A DNA stretch of 56,646 nucleotides. Origin: Okeania sp. SIO3B5 (lineage in GTDB: Bacteria > Cyanobacteriota > Cyanobacteriia > Cyanobacteriales > Microcoleaceae). Position numbers and translations under genes: made by a program. The DNA is taken from the NCBI RefSeq assembly GCF_010692555.1, contig NZ_JAAHHG010000008.1:1-56646 (forward strand), written 5' to 3'. Positions 1 through 12,202 of this stretch are shown one piece after another; within the stretch, counting starts at the first letter, position 1; each line of letters begins with the position of its first letter. Under the pieces are notes generated by a model. That model worked only from the letters and a program-made list of their open reading frames with translations. It searched no databases and was not told the origin of the DNA.

Positions 1-92
1 TCTCTTTTGCTTGGCCTCATGGTAAGCGGCCAGAGGAAATGTTAACAGGATTATTACAGCCAGAACCTATAGTTTCAGGAGTTGATTGCTAG
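1..92 (+). CDS. 3' end of an unidentified gene
   Basis: An open frame enters from the left edge and stops at TAG 90-92, giving about 29 residues beginning SFAWPHGKRPEEML and ending SGVDC. The start lies outside the window. I do not recognise the family from this tail. It is supported only by an open frame with ordinary cyanobacterial codon use next to a long repeat-filled gap, so it could be a chance frame. Confidence 0.4.
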   Translation, partial: SFAWPHGKRPEEMLTGLLQPEPIVSGVDC

Positions 93-280
93 TATCAATG
101 CCATCTCTCGACCGCTTTTTATCCCCTTAAAAGGTTATGCTTTATAAAGATTTTTCTTAACATAAAAATTGACAAAATAGACAAGTTATGTTCAAGTCTT
201 TAAAAGGTTTTTGTCAGAGAAAAAGTGTATTAACAAAGTACATTTTTTTTGATAACTTAAACAGCTTTCACTAACTTTTT

Positions 281-448
281 TAGTGTAAGAAGAAAATTAT
301 AGTGGTCAATAGGAGTTAATAATTCAGTAAGTATTTATGCTTAATGTTTTCCTGAGAATTTAACTTTTGAGCAGTAATTTATACAGTATAAATATTTACC
401 AATAATAGAAACTGTATACTACTTTTAATCTTACAAATTGACGTGCGG
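281..448 (+). repeat. N-family inverted-repeat element, diverged copy
   Basis: The stretch shares blocks with the complete N element at 14768-15023: an AAGTATTTATGC block, a paired AGTATAAATA block, TATACTACTTTTAAT, and a right end resembling GTGCGGAATGTGGG (here GTGCGGTGTGAG). It also shares GAAGAAAATTATAGTGGTC with the copy at 18589. The left end is not clear. The rest of 93-550 shows no gene. Confidence 0.5.
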
Positions 449-550
449 TGTGAGTTAATGCGCTAACTTTTAAGCAAAAAATGACAGCTTTTTTTCCTTA
501 ACTGAAGTCCCTTTGAACCTTAATTATTCGGTAAAGTCTTTTAACCGCCC

Positions 551-1302
551 TAATTAGAGCTTGCTGATTAAATATTAAAGCATTGACTGATATTGGTTTC
601 AGCCTTTTTTTGTCGAAAAAAGTGCAAACTTTTCGGTCTAAAAAGTTCATGAATGCTAGTATTTTGGGACGATTATGGCAGAACAATCTTGGGACGATTC
701 TTCTGACTACTTCTTCTATAATTCCCATTTCTCCTGAATTCTGGATTCTGGATTCTGGCTCCTACCCTTACCAAAAAACTTTCCATACGCAAACCCTAAT
801 TAGAGCTTGCGGATTAAATATCAAAGTATTTACAGATAAAGGTTGTAGCATTTTTTTTGTCTCAAAAAGTATCAGCTTTTTGGCGGCAAGAGCTGCATAA
901 AGCTAGTATTTTCAGACGATTATGGCAGAAAAATCACTCTTACAATTTTTCTGATTACCTCCTCTATAATTTCCATTTCTCCTGAATTCTGAATTCTGTT
1001 TGCGGAGCATAACAAACGGAAATTATGACTCCTACCCTTACCAAAAAACTTTCCATACGCAAACCCTAATTAGGGTTTGCTGATTAAATATTAAATAATT
1101 GCCAGATAAAGGTTTTAGCCTTTTTAGGTATTGAAAAAGTATATGGTTTTCAGCTCTTAATGGTCAAAAAGTTAGCATTTTTAGCGCATAGTTGGGCAAA
1201 AAAATTCTCCCCTACTCCCCTACTCCCCTTTTCCCCTCCTGGGAGGGGTTAGGGGTGGGTACCCTACTCCTTAAAAAGACTTTTTCAGCAAACCCTAATT
1301 AT
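551..1302 (+). repeat. Three tandem A-family MITE-like elements
   Basis: Three copies (about 551-801, 797-1070 and 1067-1302) lie head to tail. Each starts with TAATTAGRGYTTGC and ends with GCAAACCCTAATTA, an inverted pair. Neighbouring copies share the boundary CCTAATTAG rather than having separate ends. Interiors share GATTAAATAT, a GTTTTAGCCTTTTTAGG-like block and, in the first two copies, GACGATTATGGCAGAA. The third carries CCCCTACT-type short repeats at 1210-1260. Short frames inside are chance readings. Confidence 0.8.
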
Positions 1303-1462
1303 TCGTGACATTCTTTTTCCACACTTGGTATTAGTAATAGAAGTTATTCAATATAACTCCACAAAAAATAATTCCACAAATAAAGAACTTAGAAATTTAT
1401 ACCTAGAAGGAACTTATTCAATCCTATTTGTTATTTATATCTATTATTATTTTCCTTTTTTT

Positions 1463-1539
1463 ATTCTCCCTTATCCCTTCTTCCTGATCCCTTATCCCTT
1501 ATCCCTTATCCCTTCTTCCTGATCCCTTCTTCCTTCTTA
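1463..1539 (+). repeat. CCCTTAT / CCCTTCTTCCTGAT short tandem repeats
   Basis: Degenerate repeats of CCCTTAT and TTCCTGATCCC, typical of cyanobacterial STRR tracts. The rest of 1303-1913 holds a fragment related to the left end of the F element (about 1305-1335), and otherwise only AT-rich sequence without a recognisable gene. Confidence 0.6.
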
Positions 1540-1913
1540 TACCAAATCCAGGTATAAAAGCAGGTTTTTCCTATCGGCCAATCCCTTATTTAGCAACAGT
1601 TGTAACTTTAGAAAACACCCTCTCACTAAGGCGGATTTGATATTACTTCTTCCTTTCTTAATCAAAGTATATATTCTAGAATAACTATGGTAACTTATTA
1701 GATAATAATGTCTCAAATTTTTATCTAAGTTAGGTGGTGTCACCCCCCAAGGATGATTTTTATTGAAGCTGCATTTCTATAATCTTGTCAATAATGCAAT
1801 GCATATCTCGATCAAGGGAATTGTTTCTGATTTTGTCATAACTACTCTGGAAGAGATATCAAAGTTTGCTACTACAATTATCATCAAACAAACTCGAAAA
1901 TTAAATAACCAAC

Positions 1914-2969
1914 ATGAAGCCAAATAATCTATATGATTCCTGCTATTTATTTCTATCAACTATAATAATATGCACATTATGTATATTAAATTTCGGTTGT
2001 AATAACCAAGTAAAAATTTCAGAAGAACCAGAATCAACTTCCTCTGAAAAACAGTTATCTTCTCCAGTTAATCAAGTATCAGACGAAATTTTTCAAACAG
2101 AAATCAAAGCTACTAAACCTTGGAAAATAGCCTACATCCTCAAAACAATTCCAGAGGAACCTTATTGGAAAGATGTCAAAGAAGGTGCTGAAAAGGCTGC
2201 ACAAAATTTCAATATAGATATAACTATAATTAATTCCGAAAAACCTCAAACATCAGAATTTGTTGAAGATCAAATTATTCTAGTAGCAAATTTAATTAAA
2301 ACAGAAGAAATAGATGGAATTATCATCGGTTCATCTGATTCAATTCGATTAGTTCCTGCGGTCGAAAAAGCTATTAATTCTGGTATACCAGTTATTGCTA
2401 TGGATACTCCACTTAATAGCGATCAAATACTAACTTTTGTTGGATTTGATAATTTTTCTGGGGGAAAATCAATGGGTGAGTGGGTGGTTAAAAATTTAGG
2501 GGGAAAAGGTACAGTAGCTATTTTAGATGGTGCGCCTAATCACGATAATGCTATTCAGCGCCGCCGGGGTTTTATGGCTGGTTTAAAAACAGGGGATATG
2601 AAAGTAATTGCTATTGAATCTGCTAATTGGGAGCAATCAAAAGCACAAGAAATTGCCACAAACTTTTTCAAAAAGTTTGAAAATATTGATGCAATTATAG
2701 CAGCAAATGATAGTATGGCTTTAGGCGCTAGTCAAGCAGTAGAAAATACTCAATATCCACCAATAATTATTACAGGATTTGATGGTCTAGAAAATGGTTT
2801 ACAAGCAATTAAACAAGGTAAAATTACAGCTACAATTAATCAAGTACCAAAACAACAAGCACGATTGGCAATTCAATTAATGATTCGCCATTTAGAAAAT
2901 GGAGAAACTTTCCCCAATGTTATCCTTCTACCAAATACTGAAGTCATAACTTCAGAAAATTTTGATTGA
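1914..2969 (+). CDS. Sugar-type periplasmic binding lipoprotein (RbsB/LacI fold)
   Basis: The 351-residue product has a lipoprotein signal (hydrophobic stretch about 11-27, lipobox ending in Cys29) and then a type I periplasmic-binding fold: IAYILKTIPEEPYWKDVKEG, IDGIIIGSSDS, IPVIAMDTP, TVAILDGAP, IDAIIAANDSMALGA and IITGFDG, all typical of ribose-binding proteins. No permease or ATPase gene is adjacent. The next gene, on the same strand, is a hybrid histidine kinase with a periplasmic sensor, so this protein may present a sugar-like ligand to the kinase instead of serving transport (inference, by analogy with LuxP/LuxQ). The stop TGA runs straight into a GAAGAAG repeat tract. Confidence 0.85.
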   Translation: MKPNNLYDSCYLFLSTIIICTLCILNFGCNNQVKISEEPESTSSEKQLSSPVNQVSDEIFQTEIKATKPWKIAYILKTIPEEPYWKDVKEGAEKAAQNFNIDITIINSEKPQTSEFVEDQIILVANLIKTEEIDGIIIGSSDSIRLVPAVEKAINSGIPVIAMDTPLNSDQILTFVGFDNFSGGKSMGEWVVKNLGGKGTVAILDGAPNHDNAIQRRRGFMAGLKTGDMKVIAIESANWEQSKAQEIATNFFKKFENIDAIIAANDSMALGASQAVENTQYPPIIITGFDGLENGLQAIKQGKITATINQVPKQQARLAIQLMIRHLENGETFPNVILLPNTEVITSENFD

Positions 2970-3019
2970 AGAAGGAAGAAGGAAGAAGGAAGAAGGAAGA
3001 AGGCAGAAGGCAGAAGGTC
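2968..3019 (+). repeat. GAAGAAG heptamer STRR
   Basis: About seven units of GAAGAAG, drifting to GCAGAAG, begin at the last base of the upstream stop codon and run to the left end of the M element. Confidence 0.8.
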
Positions 3020-3021
3020 TA

Positions 3022-3217
3022 ATACCATTTCTCAAAAACTTTTCTACATTTTGTTGAGCAGGGGAGTAGGGGAGTGGGGGAGTGGGGGAGAAACAAACAT
3101 AAGAATAATTAACATTAACGCAAGCTAAAATTAGCATGCAAAGTGATTTTGATTGTGCTGATTAGTTGATAACTGAAGTACTGCCCAAGTATAGCAATAC
3201 TTTTGGGAATTGGTATA
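3022..3217 (+). repeat. M-family inverted-repeat element, copy 1
   Basis: It starts ATACCATTTCTCAAAAACTT and ends ACTTTTGGGAATTGGTAT, an imperfect inverted pair flanked by TA. The interior carries CTACATTTTGTTGAGCAGGG, a GGGGAGT repeat and GAATAATTAACATTAACG. A second near-full copy is at 52887-53136. No transposase is present. Confidence 0.75.
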
Positions 3218-3324
3218 ATTGTATGGGGATTAAAACTCCAAACAATTTTAAGTACCCCCCTTGACGGTGGGGTATTAAACCCAAAAGAAAAAAATAATAG
3301 TCAATAAATTTAATTACCAAAGCC

Positions 3325-5745
<2,421 letters not shown>

Positions 5746-5747
5746 TA

Positions 5748-5901
5748 ATATCATGTTCGGTTGAATACTTACACTTTGGAGGAAGGAAGGCAGAAGGCAA
5801 CCCACCCCTCGCCCCTCCCCCTCCCAGGAGGGGAAGGCAGAAGGGAAGAAAGGGTTAAAAGGGATAAAGTTTTTTTATAAGTGATTATCCGAACATGATA
5901 T
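5748..5901 (+). repeat. D-family inverted-repeat element, copy 1
   Basis: Ends are ATATCATGTTCGG and CCGAACATGATAT, a perfect 13-base inverted pair. The element starts three bases after the kinase stop. The interior holds GAAGGCA and CCCACCCCTCGCCCCTCC repeat material. Confidence 0.8.
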
Positions 5902-5955
5902 AAGTGGAAGCAGGCATCTTGCCTGCCTTGAAGAAGGAGTCAGGAGTCAGGAGTC

Positions 5956-6083
5956 ATATCATGTCCGGTAGCATCGGAGCGTGTATAAAATTAAGGTGAC
6001 AATGAAAGAAAACCTTCTGCCTCCTGCCTCCTGCCTCCTGCCTTCTGTACACCAAAGTCTAATTATTCAACCGGACATGATAT
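5956..6083 (+). repeat. D-family inverted-repeat element, copy 2
   Basis: Ends are ATATCATGTCCGG and CCGGACATGATAT. The first 45 or so bases (including TAGCATCGGAGCGTGTATAA) recur at 40273, beside a TnpB fragment. The interior is rich in CTGCCTC repeats. The rest of 6084-6185 has no gene. Confidence 0.8.
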
Positions 6084-6185
6084 CAGGAGCCAGGAACGGG
6101 CAAGATGCCCATTCCACAAAACTCACAAAACTTACAAAACTATTAAAATTCCAAGCGCATTTATGCAACGCCTAATTCAAGAAAA

Positions 6186-8096
6186 TTAGCTAGCTAATTC
6201 TTTAACCTTACTCATAATACCTTCAGGATCGATCCCTTGATGAGGGAACTGTTCCCATAAACCACCACAACCTTCTTGGTGAGTAGCTAGATAACCAAAC
6301 TTAGGAGTCAAACCACGTTCCAGTAACCAAGAACCGAAACGGCTACCCAAACCTGTACGACGGTTGAACGCTTCAACAACCAATACAAAAGGAGCAGTAC
6401 CAACTTTCTGCAACATATCTTCGTCAATAACATTGAGAGTCGGTTTATTAATCAAACCAACATCTATTCCTTCCTGCTTCAGACGTTCCACTGCATCAAG
6501 GGAGCGGTACAACGCATCACCAAAACTGACAATATAACCTGCTGTACCTTCCCGGATGACTTCATCTTTGCCAGGAGTAAACTTATAACCTTCACCAAAG
6601 AACTCATTACCATTGCTATCTAACAGAATTGGTACTTTAGAGCGGGTAGAAAATATAAACCGCATTCCAGTTTGAGTAAATACTGCTTCCACACAAGCTT
6701 TCATTTGGTTAGCATCAGCAGGGAAATATAAGCGAGTTTCATAACCATCATCAAGGCCGTTATCAGCAAACATATTATTGATGCCAAAGTGACAAGTATT
6801 GTCTGCCATGTCATCTATACCAGCGTGGGAGAAGTGACACAAAACGTTCGAGTTGTTCAACCGCGCCATTGTAATTTCAGAAATACACATTTCTAAGAAA
6901 GCACTGAATGTGGCAAAAATACCTTGCTTCCCTGCTTCCATACCAAACCCCGCAGCAGCAGAAAAATTGCCGCGTTCCATGATGCCACCACTAATAAACC
7001 GCTCTGGAAAAGCATCATGAATTTGTTTGAAACCGCAAGAACCTTCTAAGTCACTGTCAACAAATAAATGATTTTTGCGTTCCTCTTCACTCATACCTTT
7101 GAGGACAGATACCACACTTTCACCAAAGACATTACGGTTGGAACCCATTTTGTCACTTACACCCATGAATGTGTAACTTTGCTTTGGTTTTTCAATATCT
7201 TTAAGATAATTAACTGCTTCAGTTCTGCCTTTTGCATCTAGATATTCGATCGCTAATTTTAGAGGAATCACATCATGTCCGTGGGTAGAACCTTCTAAAC
7301 CTTCAATACCCACACTCATTTTCCGCTTATTAATAATAGCGATCGGACCTTCGGTTGTAGCTGCTTGACATATTCGTTGATACAGACTATCTAAATCTTC
7401 CCCATCTCCTTCGAGTACTGTTAAGCCATGACCTGTCAAGGTTTTGTTGAGGTCGTAACCTTTTAAATAATCAGAAGGATGACCTGCAATAGTAACATCA
7501 TTATCATCAATTATCAATTTAACATTGAGATTTTGTGCTACTGCCATTCTTGCTGCTTCAGCATCGTTACCCTCTTGTTGGGAACCATCGGAACCTAAGC
7601 AAAAGACTAATTTCTCAGGATTTGCCATTGCCACACCGTTGATATAAGGCCACATATGACCTAATCTACCGGAACTGAATTTTACTCCAGGAGTAAATCC
7701 AAGTTCTGGGTGTCCTGGTAAATGAGAATTTGCTGCCCGATAATTTACCAGGCGTTCCACAGGAAGTTCTCCTGCGATAGCTGCCATTAAGTATTGAGTA
7801 GCTACACGGTGTCCAGCTTCATCAAAGAAAATAGGTACAAACTTTTCTGCCGCACCTCGGAAAAAGGCATCTAAAATCATAACTTCGGGTACTGTGTCAT
7901 AAGGGCCACCTGTATGACCTCCTACTCCTCTAGCAGCACCAGTGGCGGTGAAGAAGATTATTGTATCACGGCAAAGTTGAATATTTGCTTTGAGTGTTTC
8001 GCGTTGTTCGTCTGTGAGAGTTGGGTTTGTGGGGTCGAGAGAAAGTGGTTTATAGCTTCCTATGTCAATTGGAAATGGTGCTGTAGTAATTGTCAT
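6186..8096 (-). CDS. Transketolase-like thiamine diphosphate enzyme
   Basis: A 636-residue member of the transketolase family. The TPP-binding motif is GSDGSQQEGNDA followed about 25 residues later by LIIDDND. The substrate and cofactor side includes GGHTGGPYDTVPE and DEAGHRVATQY. The C-terminal half has the pyrimidine-binding domain (IMERGNFSAAAGFGMEAG) and transketolase C-terminal domain (YIVSFGDALYRSLDAVERL). It departs from the usual Calvin-cycle transketolase, which is near 670 residues, and may be a paralogue. The cytosolic two-carbon transfer role follows from family membership; the substrate is not shown. It stands alone, between repeat-filled gaps. Confidence 0.8.
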   Translation of the reverse strand: MTITTAPFPIDIGSYKPLSLDPTNPTLTDEQRETLKANIQLCRDTIIFFTATGAARGVGGHTGGPYDTVPEVMILDAFFRGAAEKFVPIFFDEAGHRVATQYLMAAIAGELPVERLVNYRAANSHLPGHPELGFTPGVKFSSGRLGHMWPYINGVAMANPEKLVFCLGSDGSQQEGNDAEAARMAVAQNLNVKLIIDDNDVTIAGHPSDYLKGYDLNKTLTGHGLTVLEGDGEDLDSLYQRICQAATTEGPIAIINKRKMSVGIEGLEGSTHGHDVIPLKLAIEYLDAKGRTEAVNYLKDIEKPKQSYTFMGVSDKMGSNRNVFGESVVSVLKGMSEEERKNHLFVDSDLEGSCGFKQIHDAFPERFISGGIMERGNFSAAAGFGMEAGKQGIFATFSAFLEMCISEITMARLNNSNVLCHFSHAGIDDMADNTCHFGINNMFADNGLDDGYETRLYFPADANQMKACVEAVFTQTGMRFIFSTRSKVPILLDSNGNEFFGEGYKFTPGKDEVIREGTAGYIVSFGDALYRSLDAVERLKQEGIDVGLINKPTLNVIDEDMLQKVGTAPFVLVVEAFNRRTGLGSRFGSWLLERGLTPKFGYLATHQEGCGGLWEQFPHQGIDPEGIMSKVKELAS

Positions 8097-8283
8097 GCTT
8101 AATAAGAGTGATAATATCTATCTATGGTTTATGTATCTGTGTCCATGATTTATTTCATACCTGTGATGAGGGATAAAATGTTTATGGGCAAAGAGTTAAA
8201 GAAAGCCTACCATAGTTGGTGAATTTTTTAATAATTATTTTATTTTTTTGACTAAGGATGCTTAAGACTTTAAAATCTACTGT

Positions 8284-8330
8284 ATAAAAAATTTAGTTTG
8301 TAGGTTGGGTTGACAAAGGAAACCCAACAA
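8284..8330 (+). repeat. GTTGGGTT hairpin repeat
   Basis: GTAGGTTGGGTTGAC, then GGAAACCCAAC, can form a small hairpin. This resembles a dispersed hairpin repeat common in cyanobacterial intergenic DNA. No gene is visible in 8097-8447. Confidence 0.45.
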
Positions 8331-8447
8331 ACGCATCTTTAATTGTTGAGTTGTGAATCGCACTTTTTCTTTTCCTTTGGAATGCTACGCAAACGAAATG
8401 CTCTGCCAACAGGTGGCGGAGCAAAACTAAACTTACGGTGCGATCGC

Positions 8448-8655
8448 TAATTAGGGCTTGCTGAAAAAGTCTTTTTTAAGGAGTAGGGGAGCGGGGGAGT
8501 AGGGGAGTAGGGGAGAATTTTTTTGCCCAACTCCTGCTAAAAGTGCGCTCATTTTTGAGCATGAAGAGCTGAAAACCATGTACTTTTTTAATACATAAAA
8601 AGGCTCAAACCTCTATCTGGTAATTCTTTGAGATTTAATCAACAAACCCTAATTA
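8448..8655 (-). repeat. A-family element, copy 4 (inverted)
   Basis: It runs from TAATTAGGGCTTGCTGAAAAAG to TTTAATCAACAAACCCTAATTA. Relative to the tandem trio it is reversed, with the GGGGAGT tract at 8481-8515 near the left end. The element abuts a GCGATCGC octamer. The rest of 8656-8876 has a short GGGAGCATCTTGCTCCC hairpin near 8776 and no gene. Confidence 0.8.
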
Positions 8656-8876
8656 CTTGAACCTGATATTGGATATTATTTTGTTTTGGGTCTTAGTCGG
8701 TATCCTAAAAATCAAGGTGGTGGTGCATTGTAATGGTGGTCTATTGTCATTATTTTGGTCAAGGACAAAATCAGTGGGAGCATCTTGCTCCCTCCAATTA
8801 TTTTGATAAATTAAGGAAATTATGACACTTCCCTACGGAGCATTTCAAAATAAGGTTTATATTTGCTGAGAATGTC

Positions 8877-9815
8877 TTAGGGTAGTGGTATATCAACCAC
8901 TTTAAATGGAACTTTCACTACTGATTCAGATGATTCAGATGTAAAAACGTACAAATTGAGTTGCGCTTTGGAAGGTAGTTTTTCCTTAAAGCCATAAACT
9001 CGAACTTCTTCCTCACTATCATTAATAGCAAAGGAACCTGCTGGTAAAATAACTTCACCACTTTCAGATTCAAATTCAATACCTTTCAGCTTTGAGTCTG
9101 CATCCCTAATCAAAATGATTACGCTCTTGTCTTGTTGGATAGAAGCAAACGTAGAAGCATATATCCCACACTGAATCTCTGAAAAAAAACTGGTCAAAGA
9201 ACTAGCAAACACAGAGTCTTCTTCTTGCTGAGTAGCCTGCTGATCGACTGGACATTGGTCTTGATTTACATCCTCTGGTTTTTGAATCAAAACCTCAATG
9301 TCTGAATACTTGAGAACTGAACTGGAAATTGGCACACCAGTCTTTTCCTGGAAATTTTTCACTGTTACCGTTGATTTTGAATTTTGATCGGGAATAAACA
9401 TTTCCAGAGTACCTGAAATCTCTTTGATTGTTGCAGCTTGCCTAGTAGGGCTTTTCAATGTTAAGTTAACTCTAGTAAAGTTGTGCCCTGGAAAAGAGAT
9501 TTCTTCAAACTCACTTTCTGATTCTTCTGATTCATTGTTAACAATACTTTTCCCAGTTTCATCTATAGCTCGATCAACATTGACGCGCATTGCCTTAGCA
9601 TCTACTAGCATATCTCCAAGAAACTTCAGGTCAATTGCTAGTCCACTATTATTATCAGTCATAGCATTATCCCTAACATCTATAATATTTTCCACCGTTA
9701 CTTCCACCTGAGCTAAGGCAGCAGGACAAAACATTAATGTGGCAACAGCAGCAGACATACAAGCAAGCTTGACTTTTACTGCAGCTTTAGCGACTATCTC
9801 AATTGGACTTTTCAT
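8877..9815 (-). CDS. Secreted protein of unknown function
   Basis: A 312-residue product whose N-terminus is a Sec-type signal peptide (hydrophobic core LACMSAAVATLMFCPAALA, likely cut after ALA-Q). The mature part is acidic and beta-rich, with a serine/glutamate-rich patch near residues 90-102 and two cysteines flanking residues 187-215 that could form a disulfide. I recognise no domain. Charge and composition suggest a periplasmic or cell-surface protein. It is not in an operon: the next gene starts on the other strand 254 bases away. Confidence 0.65.
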   Translation of the reverse strand: MKSPIEIVAKAAVKVKLACMSAAVATLMFCPAALAQVEVTVENIIDVRDNAMTDNNSGLAIDLKFLGDMLVDAKAMRVNVDRAIDETGKSIVNNESEESESEFEEISFPGHNFTRVNLTLKSPTRQAATIKEISGTLEMFIPDQNSKSTVTVKNFQEKTGVPISSSVLKYSDIEVLIQKPEDVNQDQCPVDQQATQQEEDSVFASSLTSFFSEIQCGIYASTFASIQQDKSVIILIRDADSKLKGIEFESESGEVILPAGSFAINDSEEEVRVYGFKEKLPSKAQLNLYVFTSESSESVVKVPFKVVDIPLP

Positions 9816-10069
9816 AACAACTATCTCTCTAGAAAAATCTATATTTGTTAATCAGGCATAAATACAAAATTTATGAAAAAAAGTTGAAAGTTTCAAGCTA
9901 TACTGTGACTGTAGACAAAAAAATTCTCTTAGGAAATTTACCGAAAAATTCAGGTATAAAGCCTCTCCATTCATGGAGAAAAAAAATTCTTTGATCCAAT
10001 CCTCTTATTTAATAAGAAGAGGTAATTCTAAATTCTAAATTCTAAATTCTAAATTCTTAAACCTCATCC
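9816..10069 (+). other. Divergent intergenic region
   Basis: This AT-rich gap separates two divergent genes and must hold both promoters, though I can name no boxes with confidence. It has a short hairpin near 9963 (CTCTCCATTCATGGAGAA) and an ATTCTAA heptamer tract at 10024-10058. Confidence 0.4.
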
Positions 10070-12202
10070 ATGCAGTTGCAACGTCAGTTCAGTGGACAAC
10101 TCATCACATTAGACACCCAAAACTCGATCGGTGGCGGTGGGGAAGGCCGTATCTATCCTGTACTACAAGATCCTTCGTTAGTGGCCAAGATTTACCATAA
10201 ACCCACAGATGAAGATGCTGATAAACTGACTGTGATGTTTTCTCATCCACCAGACGCACCGATGGCAGCCGGACATTCAGCGATCGCATGGCCTGTAGAT
10301 TTACTACACACTCCCAATAGTAAACAGAAAATTATCGGTTTTCTAATGCCCCGTGTTTTTGAAGCTGAACCGATACATATATTCTATAATCCTAGAAACC
10401 GTAGAGAACAAAAACCCCACTTCAACTATCGTTATCTTCACTGCACAGCTCGTAATTTAGTAACAGCAGTTCATGCTTTACACAAGAGAGATTATGCTAT
10501 AGGCGATATCAATGAGTCAAATATTTTGGTAAAAAATACTTCTATAGTGACTTTAGTGGATACAGACTCATTTCAAGTTCGCGATCCCTACACCAAAGAA
10601 GTTTATCGTTGTCCAGTAGGAAAACTAGAATTTACACCCCCAGAATTACAAGGTCAAAGTTTTCGAGAAGTCGATCGCCTACCAGAACATGATTTATTTG
10701 GGGTGGCGGTGTTAATATTTCAGATTTTGATGGAGGGAACTCATCCGTTTGCTGGAGTTTATCAAGGTAGAGGTGAACCACCCAGTCTTGAAGCTCGAAT
10801 TAAAGCAGGTCATTTTCCCTACGGTAAAAAGCGAGTTCCCTATCGCCCAACGCCACTTGCACCAGATTTTAAGATTTTGCATCCCAGCATACAAGAATTG
10901 TTTATTGATTGTTTTGAAAAAGGGCATGAACATCCTAAAAAGCGCCCAGATACTAAAATTTGGTGGCAGGCGCTACGAGAAGCAGAAAAGAACTTGATGG
11001 TTTGTAAGAAAAATCATCAGCATAGATATGGTAATCATTTAAAATCTTGCCCGTGGTGCGATCGCACAAAAAAATTAAAAGGGCGCGATCCCTTTCCCTC
11101 AGAGGAAGCAGTGCGAAATAAGAAACATCTGCAACCAGCTCAAACGAAGCAACAAAAATTATTTTCGTTGGGGCCGCAGAAAACTACTACTCCCAAAAAA
11201 TTAGCACCGCCAAAACCCATTATTATTAACAGAAAAATGGGTCAATATCAACCTTTATTAACACCTATTCTGACTAAAACTAAACCGCCATCATTACCAA
11301 TAATTCCTCTACCAGGTGGTGGAAATGGTATTACTGGTATTGCTCAAGATGCTATGTGGGGTAGCCTTTGGGGAGTATTGTGTGCAGCAGCAGTAGCAGG
11401 TATAGTGTTAGGAATAATTAAAGGTAGCCTTGCAGTTTTTGGTGGTACGATCGTGGGAATGTTATGGGGCAGTTTTTTTGCATTAGCTTGGCAATATATT
11501 ATTCCTGTGGGAATGTCTGGTGGTAGTTTAGGTTTAACTGGAGCATTTTGGGGAGGGTTTATTGCAGTTGCTATTAGTGGTAGTGTATATGGAATTGGCA
11601 ATCGTATGGAGTCATTTGGGCAAGCAGTTTTATTTGGAGGATTTTTAGGTACTATTTGGGGTGTTTTTTGGAGTGCTTTTAAACCACCTTTAACATTGCC
11701 TGGGCCTGGACGAGTTTGGGGAAGACGTGGTTTATTTTTAGGTGCGATTTGGGGTGCTTTTTTGGGAACAGTTATTGGGGCAATTTTAGCTGGTGTTTTT
11801 GTATTTCAGGAAAGTATGAATGAGAATAGTAATACTTGGCAGGAATTAGTATCAATATTTCTAAGTAGTATGATTCCAGCAATAGGTGTAGGTGCAATCT
11901 GTGGGATTATAGGTGGTGCTTTTTTAGGACCAATTTTAGGTGCGCCAACTTTACCTTTACCAAAGAAATTATCAGGGTTCAGAGGTGCTTTTTTAGGTGG
12001 AACTTGGGGATGTTTTTTGGGAGTAATTATTGGGGTAATTTTGGGTAGTATTTTACCGCAACTTTGGTCTATAGATTTAGTTAGACTTATGCGAATTGAT
12101 CAAGATTTTACTGTTATACTTTCAACAATTTTTGGGGCTGGTTTGGGTGCAATTGCTGGCTGTTTTTCTGGGGCAACTTGGGGAGGTATGGGAAAGTGGT
12201 AA
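10070..12202 (+). CDS. TerY-type Ser/Thr kinase with zinc ribbon and glycine-rich membrane tail
   Basis: A 710-residue protein. Residues about 10-300 form a divergent protein-kinase fold: glycine loop GGGGEGRIY, Lys40 in VAKIY, catalytic Asp146 in IGDINESNIL, and DTD (Asp164-Asp166) where DFG is usual. A zinc-ribbon-like CKKNHQHRYGNHLKSCPWC follows (about 310-336), then a linker. The last 270 residues are hydrophobic and glycine-rich with repeated GA[FI]WG motifs, suggesting glycine-zipper membrane helices. The kinase resembles the one in bacterial VWA/PP2C/kinase triads, but neither partner gene lies beside it. The 3' end (GGTATGGGAAAGTGGTAA) is the sequence repeated in the tandem array that follows. 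Confidence 0.8.
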   Translation: MQLQRQFSGQLITLDTQNSIGGGGEGRIYPVLQDPSLVAKIYHKPTDEDADKLTVMFSHPPDAPMAAGHSAIAWPVDLLHTPNSKQKIIGFLMPRVFEAEPIHIFYNPRNRREQKPHFNYRYLHCTARNLVTAVHALHKRDYAIGDINESNILVKNTSIVTLVDTDSFQVRDPYTKEVYRCPVGKLEFTPPELQGQSFREVDRLPEHDLFGVAVLIFQILMEGTHPFAGVYQGRGEPPSLEARIKAGHFPYGKKRVPYRPTPLAPDFKILHPSIQELFIDCFEKGHEHPKKRPDTKIWWQALREAEKNLMVCKKNHQHRYGNHLKSCPWCDRTKKLKGRDPFPSEEAVRNKKHLQPAQTKQQKLFSLGPQKTTTPKKLAPPKPIIINRKMGQYQPLLTPILTKTKPPSLPIIPLPGGGNGITGIAQDAMWGSLWGVLCAAAVAGIVLGIIKGSLAVFGGTIVGMLWGSFFALAWQYIIPVGMSGGSLGLTGAFWGGFIAVAISGSVYGIGNRMESFGQAVLFGGFLGTIWGVFWSAFKPPLTLPGPGRVWGRRGLFLGAIWGAFLGTVIGAILAGVFVFQESMNENSNTWQELVSIFLSSMIPAIGVGAICGIIGGAFLGPILGAPTLPLPKKLSGFRGAFLGGTWGCFLGVIIGVILGSILPQLWSIDLVRLMRIDQDFTVILSTIFGAGLGAIAGCFSGATWGGMGKW

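Noticed and set aside
583-900. A 105-residue frame
   Set aside because: It spans the boundary between two tandem A elements and contains only their repeat sequence.
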